In this document: in pieces, positions 1-5,209 of the stretch
Numbering within the stretch: position 1 is the first letter of the stretch
Layout of the letters: each line of letters starts with the position of its first letter
From: Campylobacterota bacterium
Lineage (GTDB): Bacteria > Campylobacterota > Campylobacteria > Campylobacterales > Sulfurovaceae
DNA: 7,086 bases
Direction: 5' to 3'
Assembly (NCBI GenBank): GCA_022600655.1
Contig: JAHZJZ010000152.1
Coordinates: forward strand, 1-7,086
The notes under the pieces: generated by a model
What the model was told of the DNA's origin: nothing
Seen by the model: only the letters and a program-made list of their open reading frames with translations
The model's database searches: none
Program-made: the position numbers and the translations under genes

Positions 1-7
1 CAAACCA

Positions 8-88
8 ATGAAGATGAAAAAGAAAATAGAACTGTTAGAGCAACTAAAAACAATTACCGATTTCAGATATGTAATCAAATTTTATTGA
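8..88 (+). pseudogene. possible vestige of a transposase N-terminus
   Basis: A short plus-strand reading frame (26 codons, ATG at 8, TGA at 86-88) encodes a lysine-rich start followed by IELLEQLKTITDFR. By memory this resembles the beginning of ISAs1-type transposases, which open with an amphipathic helix and a 'DFR/DPR' motif. The frame then stops after 12 further residues, so nothing catalytic is present. No ribosome binding site can be judged because the window begins 7 bases upstream. Another plus-strand frame is open from base 1 to the TGA at 139-141 and could equally be the tail of a gene lying to the left. The remaining bases of 1-162 show nothing I can name. The assignment is weak and could be chance. 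Confidence 0.15.
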
Positions 89-162
89 TTAATAGGAGTA
101 TGATGAGTAGTGAATTAATCCCTTACATAAAAAGAGTTTGAAATGTTTGTGTAGTTATATTT

Positions 163-182
163 CGTGGGCTGGAAAGCCCACG
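163..182 (-). terminator. GC-rich hairpin just after trxB
   Basis: A perfect 8-bp stem, CGTGGGCT pairing with AGCCCACG around a 4-base loop, begins 3 bases after the trxB stop codon. It stands out in an AT-rich intergenic stretch. On the minus strand it is followed by AAATATAAC rather than a U-run, so it is not a textbook intrinsic terminator. It may act as a 3'-end stabilising or processing hairpin, a Rho-assisted end, or a dispersed REP-like palindrome. Confidence 0.55.
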
Positions 183-185
183 TTA

Positions 186-1127
186 CTAGTCGAGTTCTTG
201 AATATAAGAGAGTACCTGCAACGCAGCAATAGAGCCATCACCTGCAGCTGAAACTACTTGTTTTGGAGCTTCGATTCTCATATCACCTGCAGCGAAAAGA
301 CCCTTCAGTGATGTTTTCATGCTTAGGTCTACAATTACTTGTCCCCAGTCATTTACATCACAGATGAACTCACCATTTTCATCTTTGAGTACACCGTTGT
401 TTACGTTGTGACCTACAAATACAAAGAGACCTGAGTTTTCCATTTGTGTAATCTCACCCGTTTTAACGTTTTTGATTTTTACACCATCAAGACCCATCAT
501 GCCACCGTATGCTTCTTCTATTACAGAGTCGGTGATGAGGTGAATGTTCTCTTTTCTTTTGACTCTCTCTAGTGTAGGAGGAGCTGCTCTGAACTCATCT
601 CTTCTATGTACTACGTAGACATCTGAACAGATGTTTGAGAGGTAGTACGCCTCTTCTAAGGCAGTGTCACCACCACCTAAAACAGTGACGGGTTTGTCTT
701 TGTAGAAGAATCCATCACAAGTTGCACAGGTAGAGACTCCTTTTCCAAAAAACTCATCTTCACCGTTAAAACCAGCTCGTCTTGGGGTAGAACCTGTACA
801 GGTAATGACGGTTAATGCTTCAACATGCTCACCACCCTCTAAAGTAATGGTAAAGTGCTCACCTGTTTTAGCCACACGTTCTACTCTTTTCATCTCATGT
901 TTAAGACCAAAATGAAAACACTGCTCTTGCCATGTGTTCATAAAATCCATACCTGTTTTTTCATGATCAAAAAATCCAGGATAGTTCTCTATCTCTGAAC
1001 TTCCTGTAATCTGTCCACCAGGCATACCCATCTCAAAAAGAGTTACATTTTTAAGACCACCACGAGTCGCATAAAGTCCAGCTGTAAGTCCTGCAGGACC
1101 ACCACCAATAATTGCACAATCTAACAT
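186..1127 (-). CDS. trxB: thioredoxin reductase (NADPH)
   Basis: This flavoenzyme passes electrons from NADPH through FAD and a redox-active disulfide to thioredoxin in the cytoplasm. The 313 residues match the usual length of the low-molecular-weight bacterial enzyme. Visible landmarks are the N-terminal FAD-binding GGGPAG (8-13), the redox pair C134-A-T-C137 followed by Asp138, the second nucleotide-binding GGGDTA (151-156), the NADPH-specific HRRDEFR (174-180), and the FAD-contacting GD (281-282) near the C-terminus. The domain order FAD-NADPH-FAD is therefore intact. The ATG at 1127 is preceded by AAGGA (1136-1140) at good spacing. The gene follows trxA on the same strand after 128 nt that contain a hairpin. 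AT-rich -10-like hexamers occur at 1163-1168 (TATTAT) and 1177-1182 (TATATT), without a convincing -35, so a separate promoter is possible but not proven. No defects are visible. Confidence 0.97.
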   Translation of the reverse strand: MLDCAIIGGGPAGLTAGLYATRGGLKNVTLFEMGMPGGQITGSSEIENYPGFFDHEKTGMDFMNTWQEQCFHFGLKHEMKRVERVAKTGEHFTITLEGGEHVEALTVITCTGSTPRRAGFNGEDEFFGKGVSTCATCDGFFYKDKPVTVLGGGDTALEEAYYLSNICSDVYVVHRRDEFRAAPPTLERVKRKENIHLITDSVIEEAYGGMMGLDGVKIKNVKTGEITQMENSGLFVFVGHNVNNGVLKDENGEFICDVNDWGQVIVDLSMKTSLKGLFAAGDMRIEAPKQVVSAAGDGSIAALQVLSYIQELD

Positions 1128-1221
1128 TGTTATATTCCTTATATGAGTAAATTTTTATGAAAATAATATTGTTGCAAATATAGTTTTTATAAAAATTTGG
1201 TTCATGAGGGGTATAGGAGGA

Positions 1222-1248
1222 TTATTCCCACGGAGACCGTGGAAATAA
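1222..1248 (-). terminator. hairpin between trxA and trxB, probable trxA terminator
   Basis: CCACGG (1228-1233) and CCGTGG (1237-1242) pair perfectly around a 3-base loop. After one mismatch (1227/1243) the flanks TTATT (1222-1226) and AATAA (1244-1248) extend the stem by 5 pairs. It begins 7 bases after the trxA stop codon. No long U-run follows on the minus strand (GAATAATCC), so termination may be partial and trxB may still be reached by read-through. Confidence 0.6.
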
Positions 1249-1255
1249 GAAGTAA

Positions 1256-1573
1256 TTAGAGTTGAGCGTTGATTTTTTCAGCAAATGCATCTTTAGAAGC
1301 TGCACCTACCATTTGGTCTACAAGCTCACCATCTTTAAAGAAAAGAATAGCTGGGATTGATCTGATACCATACTTAACAGCAATCTCTTGTTGCTCATCA
1401 GTGTTTACCTTAGCGATTGTCGCTTTTCCATCAAAATCTGCAGCTAGTTCTTCTACTACTGGAGCGATCATTCTACAAGGTCCACACCATGGAGCCCAAA
1501 AGTCTACCATTGTTACGCCTTCTGCGATTGTTGCTTCGAAATTTTCACCTGTTAAATCAACATATTTTGCCAT
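1256..1573 (-). CDS. trxA: thioredoxin
   Basis: This is a small cytoplasmic dithiol protein that reduces disulfides in ribonucleotide reductase, peroxiredoxins and other partners, and is recharged by the TrxB encoded next to it. The 105 residues are the standard length of a single thioredoxin domain. The active site WCGPC occupies 29-33 (Cys30 and Cys33), preceded by FWAP. The buried Asp24 corresponds to the conserved proton-transfer Asp. The cis-proline is Pro74 in RSIPAILFF, and the late glycine turn VGAASK is present. The ATG at 1573 has AAAGGA at 1582-1587 with 8 nt spacing. There is no signal peptide, so this is the cytoplasmic form and not a periplasmic thiol-disulfide protein. Upstream are two candidate promoters and an inverted repeat, more regulatory structure than any other gene in the window shows. 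Confidence 0.98.
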   Translation of the reverse strand: MAKYVDLTGENFEATIAEGVTMVDFWAPWCGPCRMIAPVVEELAADFDGKATIAKVNTDEQQEIAVKYGIRSIPAILFFKDGELVDQMVGAASKDAFAEKINAQL

Positions 1574-1613
1574 ATTGTTTGTCCTTTAATTAGTTATATT
1601 GGTTAATGCCGTA

Positions 1614-1619
1614 ATTATA
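1614..1619 (-). promoter_or_regulatory. candidate proximal -10 box of trxA (P2)
   Basis: A perfect TATAAT on the minus strand lies 40 bases before the trxA ATG, preceded by TG. No TTGACA-like -35 lies at the right distance, which is common in Campylobacterota, where AT-rich upstream DNA replaces it. The expected transcript start would leave a leader of about 30-35 nt. Confidence 0.45.
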
Positions 1620-1629
1620 CATCAACTTA

Positions 1630-1662
1630 TTTAAACCTAAATTATTCTTTATAAGGTTTAAA
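1630..1662. repeat. 9-bp inverted repeat upstream of trxA
   Basis: TTTAAACCT (1630-1638) and AGGTTTAAA (1654-1662) are exact inverted copies separated by 15 bases. The copy nearer the gene covers the -35 zone of promoter P2. The far copy begins at about the predicted start site of promoter P1. It may be a two-half-site operator or a leader/terminator hairpin for the upstream oxygenase gene. No U-run follows. Confidence 0.45.
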
Positions 1663-1670
1663 GATAGGCA

Positions 1671-1699
1671 GTTATAACGCAACTTTTAATATTTGTCAA
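1671..1699 (-). promoter_or_regulatory. sigma-70-type promoter of trxA (P1)
   Basis: TTGACA (1694-1699) and TATAAC (1671-1676) are separated by exactly 17 bases on the minus strand, a near-consensus sigma-70 layout. The -35 box contains the TGA stop codon of the upstream oxygenase gene. Transcription would start near 1664 and give a leader of about 90 nt that includes the inverted repeat. Confidence 0.6.
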
Positions 1700-2484
1700 G
1701 TGTAATCTAAGGAAATTTCAGGATATTCTGAAGAACGGGTTCCCTCTACTGCTTTGGTAGATGCACCTTTAACAGTATAGACAAATGATATCTTCGCTTT
1801 CTCAGTATGATTGGCATTAGCTCGATGGAGTAGTCGACAGTGAAAAAGTACAATATCACCCTTTTGTAAGGTTGTAGAGACCTTTGTTTCTATAAGTGAC
1901 ATATTGCGAGGGTCATCTGTTTTAAAATACTCTTTTTTATCGAACTGATTACTTTCAAAATCGATTAGATGACTGCTAGGAACAAACTCCAATACACCAT
2001 TTTCACTGTTTTCATCATCTAAAGCCAACCAGACACTAACTAAGTTATCATCACTAAAACGCCAATAGCGTCTATCTTGATGCCAAGAGGTCTCTGTACT
2101 GGTATGAGGCATTTTGGTCATAATAGAGTTATGGTGAGCGGTGGTAATGACTACTTGGTCATCTAGTACCTGTTGTAGAATAGGACGAATCTTACTATCT
2201 TCCATCCACTGTTTAAATAGAACATCACGATGATAAACCTGTCTTAGTCGCCTAACAGTGACTTCTGCTTCCGTTTCTAAACTGTTATAGTTAGAGACCT
2301 CTGTACGGTACTCTCTGGTTTTTTTCCCATACCCAATCTCTGTCTCAAGAGGTTCAATCTTATGTTTGAGATGAGCAAGGGCTATATCTAAGATAGCTTC
2401 ACACTGAGCTGGATTGGCAAAGTTTCGTAAGATTAAAAAGCCATTTTTATTAAATGAATCTAATTGTTCATCGGTTAGTTTCAT
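1696..2484 (-). CDS. PhyH-family Fe(II)/2-oxoglutarate-dependent oxygenase
   Basis: This is a predicted non-haem iron hydroxylase of the phytanoyl-CoA dioxygenase (PhyH) superfamily, 262 residues, cytoplasmic, with no signal peptide. The N-terminus (LTDEQLDSFNKNGFLILRNF) is typical of the family. The iron triad is visible: H135-x-D137 in SWHQD, and the distal H220 in FHCRLLHRANAN. LALDDENSENGVLEFVPSSH (154-172) matches the family's core strand and the usual 'NG.L.fvPGSH' turn. The family Arg that normally binds the 2-oxoglutarate carboxylate 11 residues after the distal His is Lys231 here. The ATG at 2484 has an AAGGG-type ribosome site a few bases upstream. The substrate cannot be read from sequence. 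Family members hydroxylate fatty acyl groups, ectoine, amino acids and natural products, so a 'phytanoyl-CoA hydroxylase' label would be unjustified. Its neighbours, a protease and thioredoxin, give no pathway hint, and it has its own candidate promoter. Confidence 0.85.
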   Translation of the reverse strand: MKLTDEQLDSFNKNGFLILRNFANPAQCEAILDIALAHLKHKIEPLETEIGYGKKTREYRTEVSNYNSLETEAEVTVRRLRQVYHRDVLFKQWMEDSKIRPILQQVLDDQVVITTAHHNSIMTKMPHTSTETSWHQDRRYWRFSDDNLVSVWLALDDENSENGVLEFVPSSHLIDFESNQFDKKEYFKTDDPRNMSLIETKVSTTLQKGDIVLFHCRLLHRANANHTEKAKISFVYTVKGASTKAVEGTRSSEYPEISLDYT

Positions 2485-2514
2485 AAGATACCCTTTTTTT
2501 AAAAATAGATTTAC

Positions 2515-2520
2515 ATTATA
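2515..2520 (-). promoter_or_regulatory. candidate -10 box of the oxygenase gene
   Basis: A perfect TATAAT on the minus strand lies 30 bases before the oxygenase ATG, giving a predicted leader of roughly 20-25 nt. No TTGACA-like -35 is present. The region where it would lie is occupied by the hairpin at 2525-2546. Confidence 0.5.
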
Positions 2521-2524
2521 TCTA

Positions 2525-2546
2525 AAGAGTTAAGCTCTTAACTCTT
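2525..2546 (-). terminator. weak AT-rich hairpin at the end of the protease gene
   Basis: AAGAGTTAA (2525-2533) pairs with TTAACTCTT (2538-2546) around the loop GCTC. The stem includes the first bases of the TAA stop codon (2545-2547). On the minus strand it is followed by TAGATATAATG, with no true U-run. Termination would be inefficient, so some read-through into the oxygenase gene is likely. Confidence 0.35.
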
Positions 2547-5196
2547 AAAACTCTCCTGAAAAGAAAAACCTAAATTGTGAACTATCTTCTACGTCAGCGT
2601 TGTAGAGCCACTCAAAACTAATAGGCAGTGGGATTTTATGTAAAAAGAGAATATCACTCTCTACGCCAAGGGTACTCTCATGATAGTTCTTGGTTTGATT
2701 AGCCAATTTAAATGAGTAGTAGCGATGTTTGGCATAGAGCGTCTCTCTTTGGAGTGAGAGTGGGAATGAGAAGTTATAAAAAGGGGTATCAAATACCTTA
2801 TATAGACTCGCTTCAGCTACGGTTGCACTCTTGGCGTAAAGGGTGTTAGAGAGTGTAGGCATAATGACCTCTGAACGTTCACTCTGTAAAGCTCCCCAAC
2901 TGTCACTAATGCGTATCCCTTTTTCAAGTCGTCTATCTTCACTGTCACTTTGTAAGTAGCTTCCACCTAGTCCTAGATAACTCTGCCATACTAAATCATG
3001 CATCCAGCTGTAGGTTGCACCATAGCTTTTACTATCTCGGTCACGTGAGGCAGAGAGTGAGAGGGCATTGAGGTGGTTAGGGTATTTGCTAATACCAAAC
3101 TGTTTACTGTTTTTAAAATCTAAAGTAAAACTCATAGGTTTTCTATAAGCAGAGTCATAAGCTTTAGTATAGTCTACTATAGCTTTTCCACGCCAATATC
3201 CTGTGGCTAAAAATGGATAGTTAAGGTAAGCTCCATACCCATGGTCTCGTTCATCAGTTATAGACTCATGTTGACTAACACCAAAGACTTCTCCTCCAAA
3301 CCGTAGGGCATGAGCTTGGTTGTCATAGCGTAACCCTGTAACGGTTTTGGCTTTCTCATGAGCTAAAATAGCAGAGAGAGTATTTTGCATTAAAGGGTCG
3401 TTAAAGTTTGCTTGTAGATTGAGTATAAATCCCTCATAGCTACCATATCCCATAGATTGGTTAAGTGAACTGTAGTGCAGTTCTGATAGAGGAGTGTAAC
3501 TGTCTGAGTGAAGTTCTTTTGAGGCTTTAAAGAGTTTATTGGCTTTGGTTAATGCACTCTTTTTATCTTCTAAACTGTAGTCAAACTTTTTAATGCTTGA
3601 AGTAGTAGGTATGAGTGTAACGCTCTGATATCTATAGCCTGTGGCTGTGATGGTTGCTACCAATGCCTCTTGGTCATGTATGAGTTTAAAGTCAATTATA
3701 TCATCACCCAGAGTGACTTGTTGAATCGTTGTTCCATCATAACTAAACGCACTGCTTCCATGCTCAGAGGCTGCTATAAAATAGATATGACCTTTTGTAT
3801 CTACATCGGTTACAAAGCCATAATGCCCCTCATAACTAAAGGTAGCTTCTCTGTTTTTATAGAGGGTTCGTTTTTTACCCTCTTGTTTAAAGTAGTAGAG
3901 GTTACCTTTTTGGTCAATATGCACCGAGGAGTTACTTTGGTCATAAAAGCTGTCACCTACATAGATATGTGGTTTCTCTAGTGAGCTCTTTAGGTCAAAA
4001 TAGACCAGTTCACCACTAGGAAGTAGCCCTTGTGTTACTTTCGATGCAGTTCCCTTTTTCAAATAAACTTCTTTGTCAAAAAGCCCCATCATAATCTTAG
4101 TAGGAGAGGTTTTGGAAGAGGCTTGAGTATGGTAGTTGTTCTCTATTTTAAAAACTTCACCCTGTTTCCATGCCCCTTTTTTATAGGTGGCTTTTTTAGT
4201 TTGTGGATTAAAACTAAAAATTTTCGGAGAAGATTGTAAATCGCTAATGAGCGTGTAGATTTCACTATCAGAACGGTTCATAGGTACAAAAGTTTGGCTC
4301 TTGGCGATAAGTTTACCTTTAGTAGGGGTAAAACCTGCATGTTCTTTTTTAATCTCGGTGACGAATTCAGCTAAGAGTGTCTCAAAATCTTTGCCAAACT
4401 GCTCTTTAAACATCGCATTGGTAAAAAATGGAAGCATCTGTGTGGCGTATGTTTTAAAGTAGTGGTTAACTTTTTCTACTCCATAACGTTTTACTAAAAA
4501 TTGATGAAAAAAACCACCCACTAAGTAGAACTTCTCTCCATAGGGAAACTCGTAGGTCTCATTATACATTAGCTCAGGAGTGATTTTATTGGCATGGGCT
4601 AGGGCGATTACTTCTGCTAATGCATAACCACTATAGAGTCGTCCACCATTGCCAAAGCGTGATTCGTTCATTACGGCATTACCCTCTAAAACAAAGCTAC
4701 TCTCTGTTAGATTGGGTAGTGGGAAAAGAGGGAGAAACCCTAGTACAGTAAATGGGGTGTTTCCAAAGAGCTTATGGCTTAGTTTAGAGGCAGTGTTCTC
4801 TTTAGGATTAAGTTGAAAGTTATGAGCTGTCTCATGAATGAGTAGGGTTTTAAGCCATGAGTCAAAACAGAAGTAGTCGATATGCCCCGCTCCTGCTCCA
4901 TAAAAAAGTTGAGCATTAAAAGGCATCTGTGTAGAGAATGCATTGGCTATCTGATTGTGGTGTGAAGCTAAGCCTACATGGAGTGTGTCATCAAGCTCAA
5001 AGCCAAACTCATCGCTATATTGGTTTAAAATATCTTGTTGATAGTTTTTAAGTTCAGGAAGAATAGGGCTATACTCTTTGCTATAGATGTAACTAAGGTT
5101 TTTATCTTCACTGATTTGGTACGCATCAGGTACCACTACAGGGTCAATGGCAAATAGCCATAGAGGAAGTGTTAATGATAGTGTAATCTTTCTCAT
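2545..5196 (-). CDS. exported HExxH metalloprotease with propeller-like middle and C-terminal beta-barrel
   Basis: I recognise parts but not a named family for this 883-residue protein. Residues 1-16 look like a signal peptide (MRK, then a hydrophobic run ending LWLFA, likely cut before Ile17). Residues about 60-290 resemble a gluzincin-type zinc peptidase: H121-E-T-A-H125 supplies two zinc ligands and the catalytic Glu122, and E171 in LEGNAVMNES (46 residues on) is the likely third ligand. Residues about 300-530 are short strands with aromatic/Gly turns (for example NLYYFKQEG, HIYFIAASEHG), like TolB-type propeller blades. Residues about 570-883 have the alternating aromatic/polar strands of an outer-membrane barrel and end FRFFFSGEF, with the terminal Phe typical of Bam substrates. 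C110 is the only cysteine. The product is probably an outer-membrane protease or chaperone-like protein. The ATG has TAGGAG at 5204-5209. The gene follows the AAA ATPase gene by 10 nt, so it is probably cotranscribed and coupled with it. Confidence 0.75.
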   Translation of the reverse strand: MRKITLSLTLPLWLFAIDPVVVPDAYQISEDKNLSYIYSKEYSPILPELKNYQQDILNQYSDEFGFELDDTLHVGLASHHNQIANAFSTQMPFNAQLFYGAGAGHIDYFCFDSWLKTLLIHETAHNFQLNPKENTASKLSHKLFGNTPFTVLGFLPLFPLPNLTESSFVLEGNAVMNESRFGNGGRLYSGYALAEVIALAHANKITPELMYNETYEFPYGEKFYLVGGFFHQFLVKRYGVEKVNHYFKTYATQMLPFFTNAMFKEQFGKDFETLLAEFVTEIKKEHAGFTPTKGKLIAKSQTFVPMNRSDSEIYTLISDLQSSPKIFSFNPQTKKATYKKGAWKQGEVFKIENNYHTQASSKTSPTKIMMGLFDKEVYLKKGTASKVTQGLLPSGELVYFDLKSSLEKPHIYVGDSFYDQSNSSVHIDQKGNLYYFKQEGKKRTLYKNREATFSYEGHYGFVTDVDTKGHIYFIAASEHGSSAFSYDGTTIQQVTLGDDIIDFKLIHDQEALVATITATGYRYQSVTLIPTTSSIKKFDYSLEDKKSALTKANKLFKASKELHSDSYTPLSELHYSSLNQSMGYGSYEGFILNLQANFNDPLMQNTLSAILAHEKAKTVTGLRYDNQAHALRFGGEVFGVSQHESITDERDHGYGAYLNYPFLATGYWRGKAIVDYTKAYDSAYRKPMSFTLDFKNSKQFGISKYPNHLNALSLSASRDRDSKSYGATYSWMHDLVWQSYLGLGGSYLQSDSEDRRLEKGIRISDSWGALQSERSEVIMPTLSNTLYAKSATVAEASLYKVFDTPFYNFSFPLSLQRETLYAKHRYYSFKLANQTKNYHESTLGVESDILFLHKIPLPISFEWLYNADVEDSSQFRFFFSGEF

Positions 5197-5203
5197 TTGA
5201 GTG

Positions 5204-5209
5204 CTCCTA
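5204..5209 (-). promoter_or_regulatory. Shine-Dalgarno overlapping the stop codon of the upstream gene
   Basis: The minus strand reads TAGGAG here. Its TAG (5207-5209) is the stop codon of the AAA ATPase gene, and the whole hexamer lies 7 bases before the ATG of the metalloprotease-barrel gene. Ribosomes finishing the first gene therefore end on the ribosome site of the second, which suggests translational coupling. Confidence 0.8.

Noticed and set aside
1..141. Plus-strand frame open from the window edge to TGA at 139-141
   Set aside because: It could be the tail of a gene to the left, but the 46 residues show no recognisable motif and an open stretch this short is expected by chance in this DNA. 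Not called as a gene.
1269..1589. Plus-strand open frame of 106 codons opposite trxA
   Set aside because: It lies wholly against a certain thioredoxin gene, has a Ser/Ile/Ala-rich composition typical of antisense frames, and has no ribosome site or recognisable protein.
1696..2484. Naming the oxygenase phytanoyl-CoA hydroxylase or EctD
   Set aside because: Only the superfamily fold is supported. No ectoine genes or fatty-acid genes are nearby, and the 2-oxoglutarate-binding Arg is not conserved.
3670..4239. Two plus-strand open frames opposite the metalloprotease-barrel gene
   Set aside because: Both lie inside a continuous 883-codon gene with a coherent domain order, have no plausible ribosome sites, and resemble no known protein.
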